This document shows, in pieces, positions 49,096 through 58,680 of a DNA stretch of 64,000 nucleotides (position 1 is its first letter; the number at the start of each line of letters is the position of its first letter). The notes under the pieces were generated by a model that worked only from the letters and a program-made list of their open reading frames with translations, was not told the DNA's origin and ran no database searches. Where the stretch lies: the NCBI RefSeq assembly GCF_900187455.1, contig NZ_FYDX01000013.1:1-64000 (forward strand), given 5' to 3'. The position numbers and the translations under genes are program-made. The DNA is from Pseudomonas sp. Irchel 3E13 (GTDB lineage Bacteria; Pseudomonadota; Gammaproteobacteria; Pseudomonadales; Pseudomonadaceae).

Positions 49096-51670
49096 AGCGC
49101 GGTTGCTGATCGAGCAACTGCGTCACGAAAACCACAAGCTCAGCCGCATCAACGCGGCGTTGATCGAGCGCCTGGAGTCGGGGGCGGCGCGCCCGGACGA
49201 CTCCTACGCGGCGTTCCAGCACTCGGTGACCCTGGCCGAGCAAGTGCGCGAACGTACCGACGCACTCAACCAGGCCATGGCCGAACTCAAGGCCAGCAAC
49301 CATCTGCTCAGCGATGCGCGGATGCGCGCCGAGACCGCGCACCAGTACCTGGTGGACGCCATCGAGAGCATTTCCGATGCCTTCGTGCTGTTCGACACCG
49401 ACCTGCGCATCGTCCTGTTCAACCAGCGCTTCAAGGCGCTTTGGGCCAACAGCCGGATCCGCATCATCAGCGGCATGCACCTGTCGGAGGTGCGCCGGCT
49501 GATGCTGCGCACCGGGCTGTTCACCGAAGAGCCGCGCAATATCAACGACGAAAACCTGCTGTACCGGCTCAAGGACGGGCGCTGGCTGCAGGTCAGCGAA
49601 CGCCCGACCCAGGGCGGCGGGCGCGTGGTGCTGCTGACCGACATTACCGAGGTCAAGCACAGCGAAACCCAGCGCCGCGAGCAAGCGGTGGCGCAGAAAT
49701 CCCACCTGTTGCAGCGCGCGGTGGACAACCTGTCCCAGGGCGTGGCGATGGTCAATGCCGACGGCGTGCTGGAGCTGTGGAACCGGCGCTTCCTGGAACT
49801 CAGCGGGCTGGCGCCGATCGCCGCGCACCGGCAGTTCGCCGACGTGATCGGCGACAGCGAGCTGGCCTTGCTGACCCCGGCCACCCGTGACTGCAACGGC
49901 CGGCCAACGCGGGAACTGGAGCAGCGCCTGTACGACGGACGCATGCTGGAAATCCGCACCCATCCGCTGCCCACCGGCGGCTTCGTCAACACCTTCACCG
50001 ACATCACCGAGCGCTACCAGCACGCCGAGGCCCTGAGCGAAAGCGAGCGCTGGATCCGCCTGATTACCGACCAGGTGCCGGCGCTGATCGCTTACCTCAA
50101 TGCCGATCTGGTCTACGAATTCACCAACAAGGTCTACGAGCAGTGGTACTGCTGGCCGCACGCGGCGATGCTCGGCCAGCGCCTGCGCGACGTGCACAGC
50201 GCCGAGCATTACCAGCGCCTGGAAACCTACATCGGCCAGGCCCTGGCCGGGGAGAGCGTGACCTTCGAGTTCGCCGAGACCAACGCCCACGGCCAGGAGC
50301 GCTACATGCTGCGCTCCTATGTGCCCAACAGCCTGCCCAATGGCGAGGTGGTCGGGATTTTCGTGCTGATCCGCGACATCACCGAACGTCGCCGCACCGC
50401 CGAGGCCTTGCACCAGGCATACCAGCACCTGGAGGTGCGGGTACGCGAGCGTACCACCGAACTGACTCAGCTCAACCAGCAATTGCTGAAGGAAATCGAG
50501 GAGCGCCGGCGCGCCGAGGCGCGGCTGCGCGATGCCAAGCAGGAGGCCGACCAGGCCAACCTGTCGAAGACCAAGTTCCTCGCCGCAGTCAGCCACGACC
50601 TGCTGCAACCGCTCAACGCCGCGCGCCTGTTCACCAGCGCGTTGCAGGAGCAGAGCAACAGCCCGGCGCTGGTGCGCAACGTCAGCAACGCGCTGGATGA
50701 TGTGGAATCGCTGCTGGGCACCCTGGTGGACATCTCCAAGCTGGATGCCGGGGTGATCAAGGCCGATGTCGCCACCTTTGCCGTCAGCGACCTGCTCGAC
50801 AACCTCGCTGCCGAATACGCCGCCACCGCCGCCAGCGAGGGCCTGCGCCTGCACTATGTGCCGACCGGCCTGCGGGTGCGCAGCGATATCCAGCTACTGG
50901 CGCGGATCCTGCGCAACCTGCTCAGCAACGCCATTCGCTACACCCCGCAAGGCCGCCTGCTGCTGGGCTGCCGGCGGCGCGGACGGCGCTTGTGGATCGA
51001 AGTCTGGGACACCGGCATCGGCATTCCGCTGGACAAGCGCGAAGAGATTTTCCAGGAGTTCAAGCGCGGCGATTCCCAGCGTCCGGACCAGGACCGTGGC
51101 CTCGGCCTGGGCCTGGCCATCGTCGAGAAAATCGCCGGGATTCTCGGCCACCGTATCCAGGTGCGCTCGACGCCGGGCAAGGGCTCGGTGTTTTCCATCG
51201 AGGTGCCGCTCAGCCGCCAGGTGCCACGGGCCCGGGAGCCGGTGCCGGAGGTGATGCCGCTGCTGGAGCGTCTGGAAGGCGCGCGGATTTGGGTGCTGGA
51301 TAACGACGCGGCCATCTGTGCCGGCATGCGCACCTTGCTGGAGCAATGGGGCTGCCGGGTCAGTACGGCGTTGAACGAGGAAGACCTGGCCGGACAATTA
51401 CCGGCGGACGAAGCCGAAGCCGGGCTGCTGATCGTGGATTACCACCTGGACCACGACCGCAACGGCCTGGAAGCGGTGGCGGCGATCAATGCGCGGCGGG
51501 TTTCACCCTTGCCGGCACTGATGATCACCGCCAACTACAGCAACGAACTCAAACAGCAGGTGCGTGAACTGGGCCACACCCTGATGCACAAACCGGTGCG
51601 GCCAATGAAACTCAAGGCCGCGATCAGTCACCTGCTGGGCAACGAGCTCAGCGTGGCAGGCGTCCACTGA
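49076..51670 (+). CDS. nahK: PAS hybrid histidine kinase, NahK-like
   Basis: The 864-residue protein (from GTG 49076, overlapping the FIST gene; an in-frame ATG at 49025 is possible) has an N-terminal coiled coil, at least three PAS domains (for example MVNADGVLELWNRRF, LTDITEV, VLIRDITERRR), a second coiled coil, and a kinase core with His507 in VSHDLLQPLNAAR. ATP-binding blocks are NAIRYTPQG, DTGIGIP and GLGLGLAI, and there is a C-terminal receiver with Asp788 in LLIVDYHLD. This matches NahK (PA1976), which is controlled by NosP and feeds the HptB phosphorelay. The 3' end overlaps the convergent aldo/keto reductase gene by 23 bp. Confidence 0.88.
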   Translation: MPGDLTEARLLIEQLRHENHKLSRINAALIERLESGAARPDDSYAAFQHSVTLAEQVRERTDALNQAMAELKASNHLLSDARMRAETAHQYLVDAIESISDAFVLFDTDLRIVLFNQRFKALWANSRIRIISGMHLSEVRRLMLRTGLFTEEPRNINDENLLYRLKDGRWLQVSERPTQGGGRVVLLTDITEVKHSETQRREQAVAQKSHLLQRAVDNLSQGVAMVNADGVLELWNRRFLELSGLAPIAAHRQFADVIGDSELALLTPATRDCNGRPTRELEQRLYDGRMLEIRTHPLPTGGFVNTFTDITERYQHAEALSESERWIRLITDQVPALIAYLNADLVYEFTNKVYEQWYCWPHAAMLGQRLRDVHSAEHYQRLETYIGQALAGESVTFEFAETNAHGQERYMLRSYVPNSLPNGEVVGIFVLIRDITERRRTAEALHQAYQHLEVRVRERTTELTQLNQQLLKEIEERRRAEARLRDAKQEADQANLSKTKFLAAVSHDLLQPLNAARLFTSALQEQSNSPALVRNVSNALDDVESLLGTLVDISKLDAGVIKADVATFAVSDLLDNLAAEYAATAASEGLRLHYVPTGLRVRSDIQLLARILRNLLSNAIRYTPQGRLLLGCRRRGRRLWIEVWDTGIGIPLDKREEIFQEFKRGDSQRPDQDRGLGLGLAIVEKIAGILGHRIQVRSTPGKGSVFSIEVPLSRQVPRAREPVPEVMPLLERLEGARIWVLDNDAAICAGMRTLLEQWGCRVSTALNEEDLAGQLPADEAEAGLLIVDYHLDHDRNGLEAVAAINARRVSPLPALMITANYSNELKQQVRELGHTLMHKPVRPMKLKAAISHLLGNELSVAGVH

Positions 51671-52655
51671 CGAAGTGGGCGACGTCATTGAAACCGTGGG
51701 TCGACGGGTGGCCCGGAGTGACCAGCGAATCGATGAAGGCTTCGTCCTCGGCGCTGATCTTCACCTCCAGCGCGCCGCCGTAGGTGTCCCACTGGGCTTC
51801 GGTGCGCGGGCCGACGATCGCTGAACTGACCGACTGGTTGTTCAGCACCCAGGCGATGGCGAACTCGACGATGCCGACGCCTTTGGCCTGGGTGTAGGCC
51901 TGGATTTTCTGGGCGATGGCCAGGGATTCAGCCCGCCATTCCACTTCGAGGATGCGCTTGTCCTGCCGCGCCGCGCGGCTGCCGGCCTCGGGTTCGGCAT
52001 TGGGCGCGTACTTGCCGCTGAGCACGCCGCGGGCCAACGGACTGAACGGCACCACGCCGAGACCATGAAACGCCGCCGCGGCCAGTTGCTCGGTCTCGAC
52101 CTGGCGATTGACGATGTTGTACAGCGGCTGGCTGACCACCGGCTTCGGTACGCCGAGACGCTCGGCCAGGTTGCAGATTTCAGCGATGCGCCAGCCACGG
52201 AAGTTGGACACGCCCCAATGACGGATCTTGCCCTGGCGCAGTAGATCGCCGATGGCCGAGACGGTGATGTCCAGCGGCGTGGCGTGGTCTTCGCGGTGCA
52301 GGTAATAGATGTCCAGGTAATCGGTGCCGAGGCGGGTCAGGCTGGCTTCGATGGCGTTGAAGATATGCTTGCGCGACAGCCCGCTGCGGTTCGGCACGCC
52401 GTCTGCCGGGCCATAGCCGACCTTGGTGGCGAGGACCCAGTCGTGGCGGTGGCGGGCGATGCCTTCGCCGACGATTTCTTCCGAGCGGCCGGCGTTATAG
52501 ACGTCCGCCGTGTCGATGAAATTGACACCCTGGTCCCAGGCTTTGTCGATGATGCGCAGAGAATCCTCGGTACGGGTCTGCTCGCCGAACATCATGCTGC
52601 CCAGGGTCAGGGCGGAGACTTGCAGGCCACTGCGGCCGAGAGGACGGTAGATCAT
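51648..52655 (-). CDS. Aldo/keto reductase
   Basis: This 335-residue AKR-fold protein has LGSMMFGEQT near the start, the catalytic Asp/Tyr in FIDTADVYNAGRSE, YLHREDHATPLD with the catalytic His region, and the cofactor block VGPRTEAQWD near the end. It reduces an aldehyde or ketone with NADPH; the substrate is unknown. It is a single gene, and its 3' end overlaps the kinase gene on the other strand. Confidence 0.87.
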   Translation of the reverse strand: MIYRPLGRSGLQVSALTLGSMMFGEQTRTEDSLRIIDKAWDQGVNFIDTADVYNAGRSEEIVGEGIARHRHDWVLATKVGYGPADGVPNRSGLSRKHIFNAIEASLTRLGTDYLDIYYLHREDHATPLDITVSAIGDLLRQGKIRHWGVSNFRGWRIAEICNLAERLGVPKPVVSQPLYNIVNRQVETEQLAAAAFHGLGVVPFSPLARGVLSGKYAPNAEPEAGSRAARQDKRILEVEWRAESLAIAQKIQAYTQAKGVGIVEFAIAWVLNNQSVSSAIVGPRTEAQWDTYGGALEVKISAEDEAFIDSLVTPGHPSTHGFNDVAHFVSGRLPR

Positions 52656-52705
52656 GATCGAAAGCCCCTTCGCGGTATGGAAGGGGTGTTGTACAGGGGG
52701 AAAAG

Positions 52706-52760
52706 CATCGCTGGCAAGCCAGCTCCCTACCCGTGGGAGCCGGTCTTGCCGGCGATGAGG
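52706..52760. repeat. REP pair (inverted)
   Basis: Units of GCTGGCAAGCCAGC and GAGCCGGTCTTGCCGGCGATG type face each other in the 122-bp gap between the aldo/keto reductase and transporter genes. Confidence 0.75.
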
Positions 52761-52777
52761 CTCTCCTGGATCAAACC

Positions 52778-54106
52778 CTACCGGGCAGTAACCGCCGCCC
52801 CTTGCCGATTCCGCGACACCCGCAACGCCACCAGGCTGCCAAACACGATCAATCCCGCCAGCGAATACAGCGCCGCATCGGTCGAGCCCGTCTGGTCCTT
52901 GATCCAGCCCACCAGGTACGGGCTGAGGAAACCGGCCATCTGCCCGACCGAGTTGATGATCGCCAGGCCCGCAACGGCCGTGCCGGCGCTGAGCAGGGCG
53001 GTGGGCATCGGCCAGAACATCGGCAGGCCGGTGAGGGCACCCATGGTGGCGATGCTCAGGCCGAGGATGGCGATGACCGGGTTATGGGCGAAGTTCACCG
53101 CGATCAGCAGGCCGATGGCGCCCATCAGCATCGGCACCACCAGATGCCAGCGCCGCTCATTGCGCAGGTCCGCCGAGCGGCCCACCAGCAACATGAATAC
53201 GCCGGCCAGCAGGTACGGAATGGCGCTCAGCCAGCCGATCAGCAGGGCATCGCTGAAACCGAGGCTCTTGATGATCGACGGCAGCCAGAAGTTGATCGCG
53301 TAGACACCGCTCTGGATGCAGAAGTAGACGAAACCGAAGGTCCAGATCAGCGGGTTGGTCAGCACCGACATCAGGCCATCGCTGACCGTGCCCGGCTTGT
53401 TCGCCGCGTCCTGCTGCAGGTCGGCGGCCACCGCCTGGCGCTCGGCCGGGCTGAGCCAGCCGGCCTTGGTGAAGCCGTCACTGAGCAGGAACACCGCCAT
53501 GCAGCCCAGCGCCACGGTCGGCAGGCCCTGGATCAGGAACATCCACTGCCAGCCGGCGAGGCCGCCCTGGCCTGCGGCGAAATGGTTGAGGATCCAGCCC
53601 GAGAACGGCCCGCCAAGCAGCCCCGACACCGGGATCGCCGACATGAACAGGGCCATGATGCGGCCGCGGCGCTGGGCCGGGAACCACTGCGAGAGGTACA
53701 GCACGATACCCGGGAAAAACCCGGCTTCAGCGGCGCCGGTGAACAGGCGCAGCACATAGAACTCGGTCGGCGTGGTGACGAACAACAGGCAGGTCGACAG
53801 CGTGCCCCAGGTGATCATCATCAGCGCGATCCAGCGCCGCGGGCCAAAACGGTTCAGCGCCAGGTTGCTGGGCAGGCCGCAGAGCACATAACCGATGAAG
53901 AAGATCCCGGCGCCGAGGCCGTAGATGGTTTCGCTGAAATTCAGGGCATCGAGCATCTGCAACTTGGCGAAGCCAACGTTGACCCGGTCGAGGTAGTTGA
54001 ACAGGTAGCAGATGAAGATGAAGGGGATCAGCCGCAGGGTGATGCGCCGGTACAGCGCGTCGCGGTTGATGTCGTGGCCGTGGTCAGAGGCAGGGCTGGA
54101 TGACAT
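52778..54106 (-). CDS. MFS transporter (anion:cation symporter family)
   Basis: The 442-residue protein has twelve hydrophobic segments and the family signature LFNYLDRVNVGFAKLQM after TM1, with GAAEAGFFPGIVLYLSQWFP later. This is the ACS family, whose members import organic acids such as tartrate, galactarate/glucarate and phthalate. It is divergent from a CdaR-type regulator, with a glycerate kinase beyond that, so a sugar diacid or glycerate is the likely cargo. The start at 54106 has GAGAGAAT upstream; the longer frame extends into non-family sequence. Confidence 0.85.
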   Translation of the reverse strand: MSSSPASDHGHDINRDALYRRITLRLIPFIFICYLFNYLDRVNVGFAKLQMLDALNFSETIYGLGAGIFFIGYVLCGLPSNLALNRFGPRRWIALMMITWGTLSTCLLFVTTPTEFYVLRLFTGAAEAGFFPGIVLYLSQWFPAQRRGRIMALFMSAIPVSGLLGGPFSGWILNHFAAGQGGLAGWQWMFLIQGLPTVALGCMAVFLLSDGFTKAGWLSPAERQAVAADLQQDAANKPGTVSDGLMSVLTNPLIWTFGFVYFCIQSGVYAINFWLPSIIKSLGFSDALLIGWLSAIPYLLAGVFMLLVGRSADLRNERRWHLVVPMLMGAIGLLIAVNFAHNPVIAILGLSIATMGALTGLPMFWPMPTALLSAGTAVAGLAIINSVGQMAGFLSPYLVGWIKDQTGSTDAALYSLAGLIVFGSLVALRVSRNRQGAAVTAR

Positions 54107-54195
54107 GATTCTCTCTCTGTTGTTATGGTTGTGCGGCATCCCGCGGCGAGGCGGGCGCTTCAACGAAGTCTCGACCAGCGCAGGAGCCCTGTCTT

Positions 54196-54209
54196 TGTGC
54201 TTTTGCACA
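54196..54209. promoter_or_regulatory. Candidate CdaR operator
   Basis: A perfect dyad TGTGC-TTTT-GCACA lies in the 161-bp divergent region between the transporter and the CdaR-type regulator gene, 58 bp before the latter. Position and symmetry suggest the regulator's binding site. Confidence 0.45.
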
Positions 54210-54267
54210 GCATTTACGGCGCACTGCTGTGCTGCCGACCAACCTGTAGACCTTCAAGGAACCGCGC

Positions 54268-55365
54268 ATGTTCGAACTGGACCATGACCTGGCGCAGGAC
54301 ATCGTCGACCGGGCGATGGCGATTCTGCCCCACAACGTCAATGTCATGGACAGCCAGGGCCTGATCCTCGGCAGTGGCGAGCGCCAGCGCATCAACACCC
54401 GTCACGAAGGCGCGCAACTGGTGCTGGCCAACGAACGCATCGTCGAAATCGACAGCGTAGCCGCCAAATGCCTCAAGGGCGTGCAGCCGGGGGTCAACCT
54501 GCCGCTGATGCTCGATGGCCGGCTGATCGGCGTGCTCGGCATCACCGGCGAGCCGCAGCAACTGCGCACCTACGCCGAACTGGTGCGGATGACCGCGGAA
54601 ATGCTCCTGGCCCAGCGTCACCTGCAAGTCGAACAGCAATGGCGTCGCCAGCGCTGCGACGACCTGCTGGCCTTGTTGCTGGGCGGCAGCGGCGACGCGC
54701 CGCGGCTGGTGGACGAAGCCCGGCAACTGGGCCTGAAACCGCAACTGCCGCGGATTCCCTGCCTGTTCGAACTGGACGAAGGTCCGGGCGCGGAAGCGCT
54801 GTCGGTGTGGCTGATGCAGCGTTACCCGGACAGTTGGTGCGTAAGCCCGGCGCGGCAATCGCTGCTCTGGTGCCGCCCGGCGACGCTGGTGCTGGATGAA
54901 GCGCGGCTGCTGGAAAAGCTCCAGGGCCAGGGCTGGCAGGTACAGCGCCTGGCAGTGGGCGGCGTCGCCGATGGCGTGGACAAACTGCGCCGAGGTTACC
55001 GCCGCGTGCGCGACCTGCTGGCCTACGGGCAAGACGTCGTGCCTGATGAGCGCCTGCTGACGTTGGCCCGTTTCCGCTTGCCGGCATTGCTCTGGCGCCA
55101 TCGCCAGGATGACGCTCTGGATGAACTGCTGGAACCCTTGCAGCGCATCCGCGTCAAGGACGTCAGCGGCCAGTTGCTCGCCACCCTGCGCGCCTGGTGT
55201 GCCCATGACGGTCAGAGCCAGGCCTGCGCCGAAGCGCTGGGCATTCACCGCAACAGCCTGCGTTACCGGCTGGAGCGGATCGGCGAGTTGAGCGGGGTGG
55301 ACCCGTTGCGGCTCGAAGGGATGTTGAGTTTGTATCTGGGGTTGCAGTTGTTGGCGGCGGAGTAA
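54268..55365 (+). CDS. cdaR: CdaR-family transcriptional regulator (sugar diacid regulator)
   Basis: This 365-residue protein has the N-terminal diacid-recognition domain (DHDLAQDIVDRAMAILPHNV, DSQGLILGSGERQRIN, LPLMLDGRLIGVLGITGEP) and the C-terminal PucR-type helix-turn-helix QACAEALGIHRNSLRYRLERI. CdaR proteins activate genes for glucarate/galactarate and glycerate use. Its neighbours, an ACS transporter and a glycerate kinase, fit that role. The start follows CAAGGAACCGCGC. A REP lies after the stop, before glxK. Confidence 0.9.
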   Translation: MFELDHDLAQDIVDRAMAILPHNVNVMDSQGLILGSGERQRINTRHEGAQLVLANERIVEIDSVAAKCLKGVQPGVNLPLMLDGRLIGVLGITGEPQQLRTYAELVRMTAEMLLAQRHLQVEQQWRRQRCDDLLALLLGGSGDAPRLVDEARQLGLKPQLPRIPCLFELDEGPGAEALSVWLMQRYPDSWCVSPARQSLLWCRPATLVLDEARLLEKLQGQGWQVQRLAVGGVADGVDKLRRGYRRVRDLLAYGQDVVPDERLLTLARFRLPALLWRHRQDDALDELLEPLQRIRVKDVSGQLLATLRAWCAHDGQSQACAEALGIHRNSLRYRLERIGELSGVDPLRLEGMLSLYLGLQLLAAE

Positions 55366-55393
55366 GCAGGGGGGCTTGTCAGGGTGTTGGCGG

Positions 55394-55417
55394 ATCGCGA
55401 GCAAGCTCGCTCCTACA
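55394..55417. repeat. Single REP unit
   Basis: One GCGAGCAAGCTCGCTCC unit lies in the 170-bp gap between the CdaR and glycerate kinase genes. Confidence 0.75.
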
Positions 55418-55535
55418 CCTCAGGCAGCGGCTGTTGTCCAACTGACCAAACAACCACCGCCGATCTTGTGCACTCGACCGAGGCCCGCCACTGCGGCAAC
55501 TGGCAGCATGCAGGCATCTGCAAAAGGAGTTCCTC

Positions 55536-56675
55536 ATGAAAATCGTCATCGCCCCTGACTCGTTCAAGGACAGCCTCAGCGCCGAAGGGGTCGCCGCCGC
55601 CATTGCCGAGGGCATCGCCGCGGTGCTGCCGGACTCACAACTGATTTGCTGCCCGATGGCCGACGGCGGCGAAGGCACCATGGACGCCATCGTTGCCGCC
55701 TGCCACGGTGAGCAGCGCGCGCTGAATGTTCGCGGCCCGCTGGGCTTTGAGGTCAGCGCGCACTGGGGCTGGCTGGCCGACAGCCGCACCGCGATCATCG
55801 AGATGGCCCAGGCCAGCGGCCTGCAATTGCTGACCCTGGAACAACGCGACGCCTGCCGCACCAGCACCTTCGGCACCGGCCAGTTGATCGGCGCGGCGCT
55901 GGATGCCGGCGCCGAGCGGATCATCCTGGCCATCGGCGGTAGCGCCACCAACGACGCTGGCAGCGGCATGCTCCGCGCCCTCGGCCTGCGCACCTTCGAT
56001 GCTCAGGGCAGCGAGCTGGAGGAGGGTGGTCTGGCGTTGTCGCAGGTCGCTCGCCTGGATGCCAGCGGCCTCGATCCGCGCCTGGCCGGTGTGCGCCTGG
56101 AAGTGGCGGCGGACGTCGATAACCCGCTGTGCGGCAGCAACGGTGCCTCGGCGATCTTCGGTCCGCAAAAGGGCGCCAACCCCGAGCAGGTCGAACTGCT
56201 GGATCACGCCCTCGGCCATTTTGCCGATCACTGCGCGCAACTGCTGGGCCGCGATGTGCGGGACTTCCCCGGTTGCGGCGCCGCTGGTGGCATGGGCTTC
56301 GCTGCCAAGGCATTTCTCGACGCGCAGTTCCGGCCGGGCATCGAAGTGGTCGCCGAACTGGCGGGCTTGGAGCAGGCGGTGCAGGGCGCCGACCTGGTCA
56401 TCACCGGTGAAGGCCGTTTCGACGCCCAGACCCTGCGCGGCAAGACGCCGTTCGGCGTGGCCCGCATCGCCCGCCGCCACGGCGTACCGGTGGTGGTGAT
56501 CGCCGGCACCCTCGGCGAGGGCTATCAGGAACTGTATGGCCACGGCATCGACGCCGCTTTTGCCGTCACCAACGGTCCGATGACCCTGCAACAGGCCTGC
56601 GCCAACGCCGCGCCGCTGCTGGCGGCCCGGGCGGGCGACATCATCCGCTTGTGGAACAGCGCTCGGCGCGGTTGA
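55536..56675 (+). CDS. glxK: Glycerate 2-kinase
   Basis: The 379-residue protein matches the GlxK/GarK family: IAPDSFKDSLSAEGVAAAI at the start, PMADGGEGTMDAIV near residue 40, GGSATNDAGSGMLRALG near residue 131, and GEGRFDAQTLRGKTPFGVARIA near residue 290. It phosphorylates glycerate, the end product of sugar-diacid and glyoxylate metabolism, for entry into glycolysis. The start follows AAAAGGAGTTCCTC. It is convergent with the recombinase gene, with only one base between the stop codons. Confidence 0.93.
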   Translation: MKIVIAPDSFKDSLSAEGVAAAIAEGIAAVLPDSQLICCPMADGGEGTMDAIVAACHGEQRALNVRGPLGFEVSAHWGWLADSRTAIIEMAQASGLQLLTLEQRDACRTSTFGTGQLIGAALDAGAERIILAIGGSATNDAGSGMLRALGLRTFDAQGSELEEGGLALSQVARLDASGLDPRLAGVRLEVAADVDNPLCGSNGASAIFGPQKGANPEQVELLDHALGHFADHCAQLLGRDVRDFPGCGAAGGMGFAAKAFLDAQFRPGIEVVAELAGLEQAVQGADLVITGEGRFDAQTLRGKTPFGVARIARRHGVPVVVIAGTLGEGYQELYGHGIDAAFAVTNGPMTLQQACANAAPLLAARAGDIIRLWNSARRG

Positions 56676-56676
56676 T

Positions 56677-57633
56677 TCAGTCCGGCAACTGGCTCAGCGC
56701 CGGGATCACCGGCGCTGACAGCTCAAGCTCGCCGAACGAGGCGCTGGCGTCGACATAACGCAGCGCCGATTTCATGTCGCGCCAGCCGACATGGCTCATC
56801 AGCGCCTTGGTGTCCCAGCCGTTGCTGCTGGCCCAGGTGGCGAAGCCGCGCCGCAACGAGTGGGCGCTGTAGGTTTCGGCGGGCAGCCCGGCACCTTCGA
56901 AGATCCGCCGCAACAGCGCGATCAGGCTGCCGCTGTTCAGTGCTTCTTCACCGAGGTTGCCCCAGCGGTCGAGCTTGCGGAACACCGGCCCACGGGCGAT
57001 TCCCGCCACGCGAATCCATTCCAGGTACGCCTGCACCGGACACAGGCTTTTCAGCGCCGGCATGCGGTGGGTGACGCCGCGTCCCTGGCGATCGCCCTTG
57101 CTCTGCGCCAGGTACAGCAACATGCCGCCGCCGGCCTGGGCCTGGATGTGCTCGACGCGCAAGCGCGCCAACTCATCGCCACGAAAGCCGCGCCAGAACC
57201 CGATCAGCAATAACGCCGCATCCCGTCGGGCGCGCAGCAGCGCTGGCAACGCCTGATCGCGCTGGGCCTGTTCGGCGCACTGTTGCAGGTGGCTGATGGT
57301 GCGTTGCAGATGGTCCAGGGTCAGCGGCGCGGCCTGGCGTTCCTGTGCCGGGTGCAGGGCGCGAATACCCTTGAGCATCTGCCGCACCAGCGGCGCCTTG
57401 GTCGGGTCGGGAAAGCCCTGGCTGACATGCCACTGCCCCAGCGCGGCAAGGCGCTGGCGCAGGGTGTTGATGGAGTGTTCGCCGGCGAAATCCGCCAGGT
57501 AGCGGGCGATGCTGTCGGCGGTGGCGGGCAGAAAGCCGCCCCAGGTCACCTCGAAGTGTTCGATGGCCGAGCGGTAGCTGCGACGGGTATTGTCGCGGAC
57601 GGCGGCTTGCAGGTACTGGTCGATCGTGTTCAT
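56677..57633 (-). CDS. Tyrosine recombinase/integrase
   Basis: This 318-residue protein has an N-terminal SAM-like core-binding domain (about 1-95) and a catalytic domain with Arg151 (FRGDELARLR), Lys179 (AQSKGDRQG), His258 and Arg261 (HSLRRGFATW), His281 (HVGW) and the nucleophile Tyr293 (ALRYVD). All catalytic positions of a tyrosine recombinase are therefore present. It is not next to phage or element genes; instead its start overlaps the LysR gene by 4 bp as ATGA, so the two are co-translated. What it recombines is unknown, and no att-like repeats were seen. Confidence 0.88.
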   Translation of the reverse strand: MNTIDQYLQAAVRDNTRRSYRSAIEHFEVTWGGFLPATADSIARYLADFAGEHSINTLRQRLAALGQWHVSQGFPDPTKAPLVRQMLKGIRALHPAQERQAAPLTLDHLQRTISHLQQCAEQAQRDQALPALLRARRDAALLLIGFWRGFRGDELARLRVEHIQAQAGGGMLLYLAQSKGDRQGRGVTHRMPALKSLCPVQAYLEWIRVAGIARGPVFRKLDRWGNLGEEALNSGSLIALLRRIFEGAGLPAETYSAHSLRRGFATWASSNGWDTKALMSHVGWRDMKSALRYVDASASFGELELSAPVIPALSQLPD

Positions 57634-58523
57634 GGGGCGGTCTCGCGGAATTCACGAAGGATAGTCAGAAACGCCTGCAACACCGGCGACTGGTCGCCTT
57701 TGCGGTACAGGCAGATCAACTCGATCAGCGACGGCCGCCGACAGGCCAGCTCGCGATAGACCACCCCCGGCAAGCGCAGGTTGGTCGCCGCCCGTGGCAC
57801 GACGCTCAGCCCCATGCCGCCGCCGACCAGGGCGATGGCGGTGGTGACGTCGGTGACTTCATGGGCGATGTGCGGCTGCGCGCCGTATTCGCCGAACATC
57901 TCGCGGATCTGCAACGCCAGGCTGCTGCGCACGCCGCGGGGGTAGAGAATCATCGGCTGGTCGAGGATCTGCTCCAGGTCGATGCAGTCTTCGCCCGCCA
58001 ACGGATGGCCTTCGCCGAGGGCCAGCATCAGCGGCTCCTGGCGCACTTCTTCCTGTTCGATATCCGGCTCGACCGGCACCAGGCGATTGAAGCCGATGGT
58101 CAGGCGCCGTTCGCGCAGGGCCTGGATCTGCGCGTCCTTGTCCATCGGGTGCAGTGAGATGTGCACGCTAGGGTAGGCCGCGGTGAAGCGCTTGAGCACC
58201 TGGGGAATCAGGTCGAGGATCGACGAACCGAAAATGCCGATGGCCAGGCTGCCGCGTTGGCCGGAGGAGAGCAGCCGCGATTCTTCGGCGGCGAACTGCA
58301 GCTCGCCGAGAATGCGCTGGGCATGGTGATAGAAGGATTCGCCGGCCTCGGTCAGCGCCACGCGCTTGGAGTTGCGCTCCAGCAACACCGCCGAGACGTT
58401 TTCTTCCAATTGCTGGATCTGCCGGCTCAGGGCCGACTGGGAAAGGTGCAGGCGCTCGGCCGCACGGTTGAAGTTGAGCGCCTCGGCAACGGCGACGAAG
58501 TAACGCAACTGCCTGATTTCCAT
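57630..58523 (-). CDS. LysR-family regulator of the meta-cleavage operon
   Basis: This 297-residue LTTR has the N-terminal helix-turn-helix MEIRQLRYFVAVAEALNFNR with AERLHLSQSALSRQIQQLE, and a C-terminal effector domain of the CatR/BenM style (GVRSSLALQIREMFGEYG). It is divergent from the meta-cleavage operon that starts at 58681 and probably activates it in response to an aromatic or muconate-type ligand. The ATG at 58523 begins the canonical sequence; the long upstream extension is a shadow. The stop overlaps the recombinase start. Confidence 0.88.
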   Translation of the reverse strand: MEIRQLRYFVAVAEALNFNRAAERLHLSQSALSRQIQQLEENVSAVLLERNSKRVALTEAGESFYHHAQRILGELQFAAEESRLLSSGQRGSLAIGIFGSSILDLIPQVLKRFTAAYPSVHISLHPMDKDAQIQALRERRLTIGFNRLVPVEPDIEQEEVRQEPLMLALGEGHPLAGEDCIDLEQILDQPMILYPRGVRSSLALQIREMFGEYGAQPHIAHEVTDVTTAIALVGGGMGLSVVPRAATNLRLPGVVYRELACRRPSLIELICLYRKGDQSPVLQAFLTILREFRETAP

Positions 58524-58558
58524 CCGCAATGTCCCTGGCTGATTTATGCGACATTCAA

Positions 58559-58608
58559 CAATGCATGAAACGCATCGTTCGGTGACTATACAGTATTGGA
58601 CTGCATTG
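58559..58608. promoter_or_regulatory. Candidate LysR binding region
   Basis: In the 157-bp divergent gap there is ATGC-N7-GCAT (58561-58575), ATAC-A-GTAT (58588-58596), and a wide dyad of CAATGC (58559) with GCATTG (58603-58608). These are LTTR-like recognition and activation half-sites between the LysR gene and the hydratase gene. Confidence 0.5.
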
Positions 58609-58680
58609 TTGCTCCACCGTACCTTGGCTTCACCGCCGCTGACCGCGGCAGGCCCAAAACGGCATCCATGGCAGGTACCC

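Noticed and set aside
56677..57633. Recombinase as evidence of a prophage or integrative element
   Set aside because: No phage, conjugation or tRNA-target features surround it, and both neighbours look chromosomal.
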